Below, piece after piece: positions 1 through 6,177 of a stretch of DNA of 8,129 nucleotides. Under the pieces are notes generated by a model. That model saw only the letters and a program-made list of their open reading frames with translations. It had not been told where the DNA came from and searched no databases. The DNA is from Candidatus Bipolaricaulota bacterium. GTDB lineage: Bacteria; Bipolaricaulota; Bipolaricaulia; UBA7950; UBA9294. The translations under genes and the position numbers were made by a program. Position 1 is the stretch's first letter, and every line of letters starts with the position of its first letter. The stretch covers positions 1-8,129 of the forward strand of contig WFSM01000053.1 in NCBI GenBank assembly GCA_015485945.1, in the 5' to 3' direction.

Positions 1-243
1 AAACGGGCGATATGTGCCACCGAAGTGTGCGGTAACAGCTCCAGTCTGAAATAAGTCCCACGAGCCTGTCTGCACCAATGATCCACCGATGTCTGCTGCG
101 AAATGCTCCGCCGGTGAGATGGTGACCGCGTTCGCGATCGATACCTCATCGGCAAACGACACCGTGGTGGCGGCAAGCACGCCTCCAACCGCGATAATCA
201 GGATCCACATCATCATTAATGTTCGTGTTCTCCGAAATTGCAT
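1..243 (-). CDS. N-terminal part of a secreted protein of unknown function (runs off the left edge)
   Basis: An open frame starts with ATG at 243 and stays open for 81 codons to the window edge, so the gene is cut. Eight to nine nt upstream lies AAGGAGGT (260-253), an almost perfect Shine-Dalgarno sequence. Residues 1-31 form a classical Sec signal peptide: a basic start (MQFRRTRT), a hydrophobic core from about residue 9 to 25 (LMMMWILIIAVGGVLAA), and a plausible cleavage site after S-F-A (residue 31) before DEV. The visible mature part (about 50 residues) is rich in Gly, Ala, Thr and aromatic residues and has no cysteine, so it is not a lipoprotein. I do not recognise the family. The gene lies 111 nt downstream of upp on the same strand. 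A poor promoter match (TTGTTC, 17 nt, TAAACT; 308 to 280) lies in the gap, and I saw no terminator there, so it could be read from its own promoter or from the upstream operon. Confidence 0.8.
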   Translation of the reverse strand, partial: MQFRRTRTLMMMWILIIAVGGVLAATTVSFADEVSIANAVTISPAEHFAADIGGSLVQTGSWDLFQTGAVTAHFGGTYRPF

Positions 244-354
244 AATACCCCGACCTCCTTCAACCACTATGATGCCCCGAGTTTATCGCTCACATTCACC
301 GCGAACAAACATGCGGCTGTATGTACCATTTCGGGTTACTGCGAATGTCCCTGT

Positions 355-978
355 TTATGTGCCGAAGATGCGGTCACCGGCGTCTCCTAATCCAGGGAGA
401 ATGTAACCGTGGTCGTTTAGCTGGCGGTCGAGAGCAGCGGTGTAGATAGGAACATCGGGGTGGGCGGTGGATAACGCTTTCACGCCTTCCGGAGCGGCAA
501 CCAGGCACAGAAATTGGATGTGATTCGCTTTCTCCCGTTTTACGATATTTACCGCGGTGATTGCGCTGCCGCCGGTGGCGAGCATCGGATCGACGAGGAT
601 CACCCGTGCCCGCGGGAGCTCGGGTGGAAGCTTGGTGTAGTACTCCACTGGCTGCAGGGTGTGCGGATCGCGGTAGATTCCGATGTGTCCCACCTTGGCG
701 GTGGGGATCAGATCGAGCACCCCGGTGAGCATTCCGGTGCCAGCACGCAGGATCGGGACGAGGACGACCGGCGTGGCGAGCACCTTGCCCGTTGTGCGTT
801 CAAGTGGCGTTTCTACCTCCACCTCGCGCAGTGGATAGTCACGGGTGATCTCATACACCATGAGTGCAGTCAGTTCGGCGAGCATGAGGCGAAAATTATG
901 ATTGTTTGTGGCTTTATCCCGCAGGCGGGTGAGTTTGTTTTGGATCAACGGATGATCGAGAATTTGCAAATTGTTCAC
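355..978 (-). CDS. upp: Uracil phosphoribosyltransferase
   Basis: This 207-residue enzyme of pyrimidine salvage makes UMP and pyrophosphate from uracil and PRPP in the cytoplasm. The length is the usual one for bacterial UPRT. The PRPP-binding loop is clear (VILVDPMLATGGSA, residues 126-139), as are the PILRAGTGM stretch (75-83) and the conserved C-terminal uracil-binding end GYILPGLGDAGDRIFGT (191-207). Translation begins at GTG (978), not ATG: the family N-terminus (xxLQILDHPLIQNKLTRLRD) fits this start. A purine-rich AAAAAGGGGAG about 7 nt before the GTG serves as ribosome-binding site and lies within the last codons of the upstream oxidoreductase gene. Only 2 nt separate that gene's TAA from this GTG, so the two are almost surely cotranscribed and perhaps translationally coupled. 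No clear intrinsic terminator follows the stop. Confidence 0.97.
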   Translation of the reverse strand: MNNLQILDHPLIQNKLTRLRDKATNNHNFRLMLAELTALMVYEITRDYPLREVEVETPLERTTGKVLATPVVLVPILRAGTGMLTGVLDLIPTAKVGHIGIYRDPHTLQPVEYYTKLPPELPRARVILVDPMLATGGSAITAVNIVKREKANHIQFLCLVAAPEGVKALSTAHPDVPIYTAALDRQLNDHGYILPGLGDAGDRIFGT

Positions 979-980
979 TT

Positions 981-2369
981 TTACTCCCCTTTTTGTCTTA
1001 AGTAACGATCGATCGCCGCCGCGGCGCGCTTGCCGGCTCCCATTGCCTCAACCACGGTCGATGGGCAGGTAACGATGTCGCCGCCCGCGAATATGCCGGG
1101 TCGACTCGTTTCCCCGGTTTCAGGATCGGCGTTGATGCACCCGTGTCGGTTGAGCTCTAATCCATAAGTTGATCGGGTGACAAGCGGGTGAGGATCGTTG
1201 CCGATCGCCACAATAGCAGTGTCCGCTGAAATTGTGAACTCCGATCCTGGTATCGGCACCGGTCGCCGTCGTCCGGAGGCATCAGGCGCACCCAGTTTCA
1301 TGCGTACGCATTCCATCCTGGTGAGGTGGTCGTCCACGGCGGTGAACCGAATTGGCGCGGTGAGAAATTGAAACTGCACACCCTCATCAGTGGTGCATGC
1401 AATCTCCTTTCCGCTCGCGGGCAGCTCAGCCGCCGTGCGGCGATAGAGGATGATCGATTCCTCGGCACCGAGACGCAGGGCGGTGCGAGCGGCGTCCATC
1501 GCCACGTTGCCGCCACCGATCGTGATGACGCGCTTTCCGACGTGCGGGGGATCGGTGTAGTCGGGAAACTCCGGCAACCCGACAAGGTTGGTATGAAGGA
1601 GAAAGTTATCGGCGGTGTACACGTCGGGTAGATCCTCCCCCGGAATTCCGAGTTGCCGTGGCAGGCTCGCCCCCGCCCCGATGAACACCGCATCGTAATC
1701 GGTGGCCAGCAGTTCGTCGAGCGTATAGTCACGGCCGACGAAGCGCCCAAGCTCGAACTGCACTCCCATCCGGTGCAGGACGCCGATCTCGCGGGTCACT
1801 ATGTCTTTGGGAAGCCGGAATGCCGGAATCCCATACATTAATACGCCGCCCGCCACCGGCAGCCGCTCGAAGATAGTCACGGCGTGTCCGCGCTTGCGCA
1901 GTTCGCCGGCCACGGTCAACCCTGCCGGACCGGACCCGATCACCGCCACGCGACGCCCGGTTGGCGGTCCCACCGGTGGACAACACGGACCGTGAGCGAT
2001 ATCCCAATCGGCCACGAACCGCTCCAACCGTCCGATCGCCACCGGTTCGAACCGCTTTCCCATCACACACGCACCCTCGCACTGATCCTCGTGCGGACAC
2101 ACGCGGCCACACACCGCTGGCAGGTAACTCGCTTCCTCGATTACCGCGATCGCATCGGCAAAGCGGCGCTCTTTGACACGGGCGATGAATCCGGGAATGT
2201 TGATGTGTACCGGACATCCTTCGACACAGGTTGGGTGAGCGCACTGCAGGCACCGTTCCGCCTCAGCGATCGCCTCCTGTTCGGCATATCCGGGAGAAAC
2301 CTCGGTGAAATTATGTATCCGTGTGTGTGGATCCTGCATCCGCACCGGCGTCTGATGTTGTCGTATCAT
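981..2369 (-). CDS. NADPH-dependent glutamate synthase small-subunit-type / NfnL-type FAD and Fe-S oxidoreductase
   Basis: This 462-residue protein has the full architecture of the family that includes GltD, the stand-alone GltA-type glutamate synthase of anaerobes, and NfnL (NfnB). Its N-terminal helical Fe-S domain carries C40-x2-C43-x4-C48-x3-C52-P and C87-x3-C91-x5-C97-x3-C101, enough for two [4Fe-4S] clusters. An FAD-binding Rossmann fold follows (VAVIGSGPAG, 141-150), then an NADPH-binding fold (VITIGGGNVAMDAA, 281-294), and the family-typical FAD end IFAGGDIVTCPSTVVEAMGAGKRAA (split here: IFAGGDIVT at 426-434, VVEAMGAGKRAA at 439-450). Such proteins move electrons between NAD(P)H, FAD, Fe-S clusters and a partner. 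The partner decides the role: GltB for glutamate, NfnS for ferredoxin bifurcation, PreA for pyrimidine reduction. None is encoded next to it here, so the exact reaction stays open. Start ATG 2369 has AAAGGAG just upstream (4-nt spacing), and the family N-terminus (TPVRMQDPHTRIHNFTEV) supports it. Confidence 0.9.
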   Translation of the reverse strand: MIRQHQTPVRMQDPHTRIHNFTEVSPGYAEQEAIAEAERCLQCAHPTCVEGCPVHINIPGFIARVKERRFADAIAVIEEASYLPAVCGRVCPHEDQCEGACVMGKRFEPVAIGRLERFVADWDIAHGPCCPPVGPPTGRRVAVIGSGPAGLTVAGELRKRGHAVTIFERLPVAGGVLMYGIPAFRLPKDIVTREIGVLHRMGVQFELGRFVGRDYTLDELLATDYDAVFIGAGASLPRQLGIPGEDLPDVYTADNFLLHTNLVGLPEFPDYTDPPHVGKRVITIGGGNVAMDAARTALRLGAEESIILYRRTAAELPASGKEIACTTDEGVQFQFLTAPIRFTAVDDHLTRMECVRMKLGAPDASGRRRPVPIPGSEFTISADTAIVAIGNDPHPLVTRSTYGLELNRHGCINADPETGETSRPGIFAGGDIVTCPSTVVEAMGAGKRAAAAIDRYLRQKGE

Positions 2370-2420
2370 ATCTCTCCTTTTCCCGTGCCGTAATGGTTGG
2401 CTCGTATTCCCGACGCGGTA

Positions 2421-2449
2421 AAAATAGCGCTTCCGGTGGGCATCTGCAA
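2421..2449 (-). promoter_or_regulatory. Possible promoter of the oxidoreductase-upp unit
   Basis: On the minus strand TTGCAG (2449-2444), a 17-nt spacer and TATTTT (2426-2421) give a sigma-70-like arrangement about 50 nt upstream of the oxidoreductase ATG. The hexamers match consensus at only 3 and 4 of 6 positions. A second -10-like TAAAAT lies at 2478-2473 without a good -35 partner. The 6-mer CACCGG occurs twice on this strand (2455-2450 and 2438-2433), 17 nt apart start to start and flanking the spacer, and could be a protein-binding repeat. This is a weak call, favoured only because a promoter must lie in this gap. Confidence 0.28.
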
Positions 2450-2481
2450 CCGGTGCCGCCGAATGAGTACATTTTACCCGC

Positions 2482-2510
2482 TTGACAACCGGGGAGTTAC
2501 AAGCTAAAGT
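2482..2510 (+). promoter_or_regulatory. Sigma-70-type promoter for the cold-shock gene
   Basis: A perfect -35 hexamer TTGACA (2482-2487) is followed after 17 nt by TAAAGT (2505-2510), which matches TATAAT at 4 of 6 positions. Transcription would begin near 2517 and leave a leader of about 95 nt before the csp ATG, a long leader of the kind known for E. coli cspA. No other promoter-like pair as good lies between here and the gene. Confidence 0.55.
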
Positions 2511-2514
2511 CCAA

Positions 2515-2611
2515 GCCGATCGGCAGTCGTTCTAATTTACGCACCACGCAGTTGATGCCGGTTTAGAACGTTCTGCCCCAATTGAATGTTGCAACAAGGG
2601 GGTGAAGCAGC
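2515..2611 (+). promoter_or_regulatory. Structured 5' leader of the cold-shock mRNA
   Basis: The roughly 95-nt leader is dense in inverted repeats. GCCGATCGGC (2515-2524) is a perfect palindrome at the expected transcript start. CGTTCTAA (2528-2535) pairs perfectly with TTAGAACG (2563-2570). The same AGAACG also forms the 10-nt palindrome AGAACGTTCT (2565-2574). Just before the gene, CCCC (2576-2579) can pair with four of the five G residues of the ribosome-binding site AAGGGGGTG (2596-2604), helped by TTG (2582-2584) pairing with CAA (2592-2594). The ribosome-binding site could therefore be hidden in a hairpin. E. coli cspA is known to use leader refolding to raise translation in the cold; that the same happens here is inference from the pairing alone. 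Confidence 0.42.
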
Positions 2612-2824
2612 ATGGCAGAGCGTGAAACCGGCACCGTCAAGTGGTTTAATGCCACGAAGGGATATGGGTTCATCACGCGTGATCAAGGCGGCGACGTCTT
2701 TGTGCACTACAGTGCCATCCGCGGCGAGGGCTATCGGTCGCTCGAGGAAGGACAGCATGTAGAGTTTACGGTCACGCAGGGCGATAAAGGCCCACAGGCT
2801 CAGGACGTAGCAGTAGTTAACTAG
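2612..2824 (+). CDS. Cold-shock domain protein (CspA family)
   Basis: This 70-residue protein is a single cold-shock domain, a five-stranded OB-fold barrel that binds single-stranded RNA and DNA and melts mRNA structure in the cytoplasm. The family opening GTVKWFNATKGYGFIT (residues 7-22) contains RNP1 (KGYGFI, 16-21), and RNP2 is DVFVHYSAI (28-36). The C-terminal strand GPQAQDVAVVN is standard. Length matches the family (65-72 residues). The ATG is preceded by AAGGGGGTG, one mismatch from the full anti-16S complement, with 7-nt spacing. It has its own promoter-like element and a strong terminator 8 nt after the TAG, so it looks monocistronic. It could be cold-induced or constitutive; CspA-type proteins of both kinds exist, and sequence alone does not separate CspA from its paralogues, so no specific symbol is given. 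Confidence 0.97.
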   Translation: MAERETGTVKWFNATKGYGFITRDQGGDVFVHYSAIRGEGYRSLEEGQHVEFTVTQGDKGPQAQDVAVVN

Positions 2825-2832
2825 CAACGAAT

Positions 2833-2877
2833 AATTCCGTCCGTACAAGCGTTCTCGTGTGCGGGCGGAATTTTTAT
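2833..2877 (+). terminator. Intrinsic terminator of the cold-shock gene
   Basis: A 15-bp stem (2833-2847 with 2858-2872; AATTCCGTCCGTACA against TGTGCGGGCGGAATT, including two G-U pairs) encloses a 10-nt loop (AGCGTTCTCG). The run TTTTTATT (2871-2878) overlaps the base of the stem and follows it. This is the best intrinsic terminator in the window and lies 8 nt after the csp stop codon. Confidence 0.88.
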
Positions 2878-2886
2878 TGCTATAAT
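2878..2886 (+). promoter_or_regulatory. Extended -10 promoter of ychF
   Basis: TGCTATAAT is a perfect consensus extended -10 element (TGnTATAAT). A start near 2893 would give a leader of about 23 nt before the ychF ATG at 2916. No good -35 hexamer stands 16-18 nt upstream, where the 3' arm of the csp terminator lies, and extended -10 promoters can work without one. The promoter begins right in the U-tract of that terminator, so ychF can be transcribed on its own and any csp read-through would add to it. Confidence 0.55.
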
Positions 2887-2915
2887 TGACGGAAACTGTT
2901 GATTGGGATGGTAAA

Positions 2916-4001
2916 ATGGGGCTTAGATGTGGGTTGATCGGACTACCGCAGTCCGGGAAGACGACGATATTTAATGCGATCACCGCTGCAGGCGCGGGTA
3001 GCTACACTGGCGCTGAGATGAACCGCGCAGTGGTCAACGTTCCCGATCCTCGGATTGATGCCCTTGTCGGACTCTATCATCCCCCGAAGGTAGTGCCGGC
3101 AACGCTTGAAATCGTCGACATTCCCGGTTTATCAGCGGGGTCCACCGCTGGCGACGGCCGCGGCACCCGCCTGCTCGGCCACCTTAAGGATGCAACCGCT
3201 CTCCTTCATGTCGTGCGCTGCTTTGCCGATCCCAACGTGCCGTTTGTGCACTCCACGATCGATCCCCGCCGTGACGTGGAAACGATCGACCTCGAGATGA
3301 TGGTCGCCGACAGCCGTACGTTGGAGAACAAGGTCAATCGGCTCGAGAAACACGCGCGGACTGGGGACAAGGATGCCGCACGTGAGATCGCCACGTGCCA
3401 CAAGGTGTTGGCCGCGCTCAACGATGGTGTGCCGGCACGGCGCCAGGGACTGACCGATCAGGAGCTGAAGGACGTGTTCGACTGTAACCTCGTTTCCCTC
3501 AAGCCGGTGCTGTACGTGGCCAATATCAGCGCCCCTGACGACGCGGATAACGAATATGTGGCCGCCCTGCGCACGATCGCTGCTACGGAGAATGCGGAGA
3601 TGATCACGATATCCGGTGTGGATGAGGCGGAAATTGCCGAGCTTGACCCCGATGAGAGAGCGGAGTTTCTCGCCGCGCTCGGACTGGCAGCGCCGGCGAT
3701 TGAACGCTTGATCCGCGCTGCCTACCGCACTCTTGGCCTCGTGAGTTTTTTCACCGCCGGGCCGAAAGAGGTGCACGTGTGGACAGCACGCCGCGGCGAC
3801 ACCGCACCGGTCGCTGCCGGGAAGATCCACACCGACATGGAGAAGGGGTTCATCCGGATGGAGGTCATCCGCTACGACGACCTAATCGAACTCGGAAGCG
3901 AGGACGCCGCCGTCAAAGCGGGCAAGCGGCGGATCGTGGGCAAGGATTATCTGATTCAGGACGGCGATGTCGTTGTCGTCCGATTTAGCCCGCGCCACTG
4001 A
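2916..4001 (+). CDS. ychF: YchF/OLA1-family P-loop nucleotidase (DUF933 type)
   Basis: This 361-residue protein is a member of the YchF branch of Obg-like GTPases, ATP-preferring enzymes that bind ribosomes and affect translation and stress responses. The G domain has a P-loop GLPQSGKTT (9-17) in place of the common GLPNVGKST, and switch II is VDIPGL (67-72), with no catalytic Gln, as is normal for this hydrophobic-substituted group. The coiled-coil arm covers about 125-185, and the C-terminal TGS-like domain is recognisable in FFTAGPKEVHVWT (278-290), AAGKIHTDMEKGFIRMEV (300-317) and GKDYLIQDGD (342-351). The G4 motif, usually N-x-x-E, reads NISA (203-206), so its Glu is replaced by Ala. ATG 2916 matches the family start MGLRCGLIGLP. 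The longer frame from TTG 2886 would begin inside the -10 element and is rejected. The ribosome-binding site is weak (GGGATGG). The TGA touches the fusA stop. Confidence 0.93.
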   Translation: MGLRCGLIGLPQSGKTTIFNAITAAGAGSYTGAEMNRAVVNVPDPRIDALVGLYHPPKVVPATLEIVDIPGLSAGSTAGDGRGTRLLGHLKDATALLHVVRCFADPNVPFVHSTIDPRRDVETIDLEMMVADSRTLENKVNRLEKHARTGDKDAAREIATCHKVLAALNDGVPARRQGLTDQELKDVFDCNLVSLKPVLYVANISAPDDADNEYVAALRTIAATENAEMITISGVDEAEIAELDPDERAEFLAALGLAAPAIERLIRAAYRTLGLVSFFTAGPKEVHVWTARRGDTAPVAAGKIHTDMEKGFIRMEVIRYDDLIELGSEDAAVKAGKRRIVGKDYLIQDGDVVVVRFSPRH

Positions 4002-6095
4002 TCAGCGTGTACCTACCGCCTCCTGGCGGGCGGCGACAATCTCCTCAGCGATCGCGTACGGTACCGCCTCGTAGCGTTCAAACTGCATCGTGAAGTTCCC
4101 GCGCCCGCTCGTAATGTTCCGCAGTTCGGAAGCGTACCCAAACATCTCGGCGAGTGGCACGCGCGCGCGCAATACGGCGGCGTTCCCTTTCCGATCCAGT
4201 GATACGATCTTTCCCCGCTTGCTCGCCAGACTTCCGGTTACCGCGCCGGTATAGTCCTCCGGAGCCACGACTTCCACGCTCATCATTGGCTCGAGTAGCG
4301 CCAACCCCGCTTGGTTACACGCCGCGCGGAACCCCATCATCCCGCAAGTGCGGAACGCCTGTTCCGATGAGTCAACTTCGTGCATCGAGCCGTCGTACAC
4401 CGTCACCACGATGTCGACCATCGGGAACCCGGCGTACGACCCCTTGGCCATCGCGTCGAGGATTCCGCGTTCCGTTGCGCGCAGGTACTCGCGGGTGATC
4501 TTCCCGCCGGTGATCCGATCCTCAAACTGGAACCCGCCCCCGGGCTTATTGGGAGCGATATGAAACACGATATGGGCGTACTGACCACGGCCGCCCGTCT
4601 GCTTGACGTGGCGGTATTCGTAATCAACCGCGCTCAGGATCGTCTCGCGATAGGCGACCTGTGGCCGCCCGGACTTCACCCCGACGTTGAATTCACGGCG
4701 CAGCCGATCGAGGATGATCTCGAGATGAAGCTCGCCCATCCCAGAGATCACGACCTCACCGGTTTCGTCGTTGGAGCGCACGGTGAACGTGGGATCCTCC
4801 TCGGCGAGGCGTTGAAGGGCGTGGGACAGCTTATCGCGATCAGCGCGCGTCTCTGGTGCCACCGCCACTCCGATTACCGGGGACGGGAACTCGATCGATT
4901 CGAGGACGATCGGGCGGTCGGAACTGCACACCGTGTCCCCGGTGCGGGTGTCAGCAAGGCCCACCACCGCTCCCACGTCGCCGGCATGAAGTGTCTCCAC
5001 CGGCTGACGGTGATTGGCGTGCATCTCGAACAGCCGCCCGACCCGCTGTGATTTCCCGCGCGTGGAATTCAGCACCGTGTCGCCGACATGCAGGACTCCC
5101 GAGTAGACGCGGACGTAAGTGAGCTTTCCCATATGCTTGTCCGCCTGCACCTTGAACGCGAGCGCGGCGAGGGGCGAGTTATCGTTCGGATAACGCACGA
5201 TCTCGTCGTTTTCTTCGCGGTGCGCTCCGATCACCGGGGGGAGGTCGACCGGCGACGGAAGGTAATCGACGATCGCATCGAGCAGCCGCCGTACGCCCTT
5301 ATTCTTGAACGCCGCGCCGCACAGGACCGGGATGAACCGCCCTGCGATCGTCGCCGCCCGGATCGCCGCCACGAGCTCATCGCGTCCGGGCAATTCATCG
5401 TTCAAGAACTTCTCCATCAGCGAATCGTCGAGTTCGCTCGCCCGCTCGATCATCAGCGCCCGCGCCGCGTGGGCCGCGTCCACCATGTCAGCCGGAATCT
5501 CCTCTTCGCGGATCACGGCGCCGCCGGGAACGTCGTCATAATAGATTGCCTTCATATCGACGAGGTCGATCACGCCCTGGAAATCGGCCTCGGCACCGAT
5601 CGGGATCACGACTGGCACGGCGTTTGCGCCGAGCTGGTTGCGGATCTCCTCCACCACCCGCGCGAAGTCGGCACCGGTGCGGTCCATCTTATTGATGAAC
5701 GCGATCCGCGGCACGCGGTAGTGTTCCGCCTGACGCCACACCGTCTCCGATTGCGGCTCGACGCCGCCGACGGCGCAAAACAGCGCCACCGCACCATCGA
5801 GGACGCGCAGACTCCGCTCGACTTCAGCGGTGAAGTCGACATGTCCCGGGGTGTCAATAATGTTGATGCGATGACCGCGCCAATACGTGGTTGTCGCCGC
5901 TGAGGTGATCGTTATCCCCCGCTCCCGCTCCTGTTTCATCCAATCCATCGTCGCGGCACCGTCGTGCACCTCGCCAATTTTGTGCACCTTACCGGTGAAA
6001 TAGAGGATGCGTTCGGTCACCGTCGTTTTCCCGGCGTCGATGTGCGCCATCAGGCCGATATTTCGCAATTTGGTCACGTCTATTTTCCGTTGCAT
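4002..6095 (-). CDS. fusA: Translation elongation factor G
   Basis: This full-length 697-residue EF-G is the GTPase that drives tRNA-mRNA translocation on the ribosome and, with RRF, recycling. All domains are present in order: G1 AHIDAGKTT (17-25), switch I RGITIT (60-64 region), G3 DTPGH with catalytic His85 (81-85), G4 NKMD (135-138), G5 CGAAFKNKG (259-267), domain II from about 290, domain III with SGMGELHLEI (451-460), domain IV with VKQTGGRGQYAH (497-508) and the decoding-site loop DGSMHEVDSSE (568-578), and domain V with ASKRGKI and SGRGNFTMQF. Domain IV/V variants (GQYAH for usual GQYGH; TGAVTGSLASKRGKI) mark a divergent lineage but no lost function. ATG 6095 has GGAGG 4 nt upstream. 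It is a single-gene unit: rpsL, rpsG and tuf, its usual str-operon partners, are not beside it, so it may be a second EF-G paralogue or a relocated main copy. Confidence 0.96.
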   Translation of the reverse strand: MQRKIDVTKLRNIGLMAHIDAGKTTVTERILYFTGKVHKIGEVHDGAATMDWMKQERERGITITSAATTTYWRGHRINIIDTPGHVDFTAEVERSLRVLDGAVALFCAVGGVEPQSETVWRQAEHYRVPRIAFINKMDRTGADFARVVEEIRNQLGANAVPVVIPIGAEADFQGVIDLVDMKAIYYDDVPGGAVIREEEIPADMVDAAHAARALMIERASELDDSLMEKFLNDELPGRDELVAAIRAATIAGRFIPVLCGAAFKNKGVRRLLDAIVDYLPSPVDLPPVIGAHREENDEIVRYPNDNSPLAALAFKVQADKHMGKLTYVRVYSGVLHVGDTVLNSTRGKSQRVGRLFEMHANHRQPVETLHAGDVGAVVGLADTRTGDTVCSSDRPIVLESIEFPSPVIGVAVAPETRADRDKLSHALQRLAEEDPTFTVRSNDETGEVVISGMGELHLEIILDRLRREFNVGVKSGRPQVAYRETILSAVDYEYRHVKQTGGRGQYAHIVFHIAPNKPGGGFQFEDRITGGKITREYLRATERGILDAMAKGSYAGFPMVDIVVTVYDGSMHEVDSSEQAFRTCGMMGFRAACNQAGLALLEPMMSVEVVAPEDYTGAVTGSLASKRGKIVSLDRKGNAAVLRARVPLAEMFGYASELRNITSGRGNFTMQFERYEAVPYAIAEEIVAARQEAVGTR

Positions 6096-6120
6096 GTTTC
6101 CTCCAGCGTTTGCTCATCCG

Positions 6121-6157
6121 ACAAGAAAACGGCCGGCCTGACATCAGGCACGACCGT
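6121..6157 (-). terminator. Terminator-like hairpin inside the fusA leader (possible attenuator)
   Basis: Read on the minus strand, ACGGTCG (6157-6151) pairs with CGGCCGT (6135-6129) with one G-U, and after a single bulged T (6150) GCCTG (6149-6145) pairs with CAGGC (6140-6136), closing a 4-nt loop. The stem has about 12 bp, is GC-rich, and is followed directly by TTTTCTTGT (6129-6121), the layout of an intrinsic terminator. It lies about 14 nt after the expected fusA transcript start and 26 nt before the start codon's GGAGG ends the leader. No minus-strand gene lies between it and the right edge whose transcript it could end. A leader attenuator is therefore a reasonable reading; a structural leader hairpin without termination is the alternative. 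Confidence 0.5.
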
Positions 6158-6177
6158 GGTAACAACAACCGATTTAC

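Noticed and set aside
1..60. Tat export signal in the left-edge protein (RR near the N-terminus, encoded near 243-228)
   Set aside because: The RRTRTL context lacks the usual F/L-K pattern after the twin arginines and the hydrophobic core is strong, which fits the Sec route better.
89..406. 105-residue plus-strand frame at the left edge
   Set aside because: It lies antisense to the secreted-protein gene, which has a strong ribosome-binding site and signal peptide. The product is low-complexity (Thr, Pro, Arg, Ile runs) and has no good ribosome-binding site.
514..1005. 163-residue plus-strand frame opposite upp
   Set aside because: Mirror of the upp codons on the other strand, with His/Gly/Asp/Arg-rich composition and no family resemblance.
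1729..2253. 174-residue minus-strand frame within the oxidoreductase gene
   Set aside because: Shifted-frame shadow, very Arg-rich, with the true frame fully explained by a conserved protein family.
2886..2915. TTG start giving ychF 10 extra N-terminal residues
   Set aside because: The TTG begins at the last base of the -10 hexamer, so it lies upstream of the expected transcript start, and family proteins begin with the MGLRCGLIG segment.
2537..2983. 148-residue minus-strand frame opposite the cold-shock gene
   Set aside because: It crosses the csp terminator and the ychF promoter and is explained by the antisense of csp; the product resembles nothing.
3132..3830. 232-residue minus-strand frame opposite ychF
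   Set aside because: Antisense shadow caused by GC-rich third positions; no conserved motif.
4380..5903. Two long plus-strand frames (223 and 271 residues) opposite fusA
   Set aside because: Composition is His/Arg/Asp-rich as expected from reading GC-rich fusA codons backwards; fusA is certain and no independent ribosome-binding site or family match is seen.
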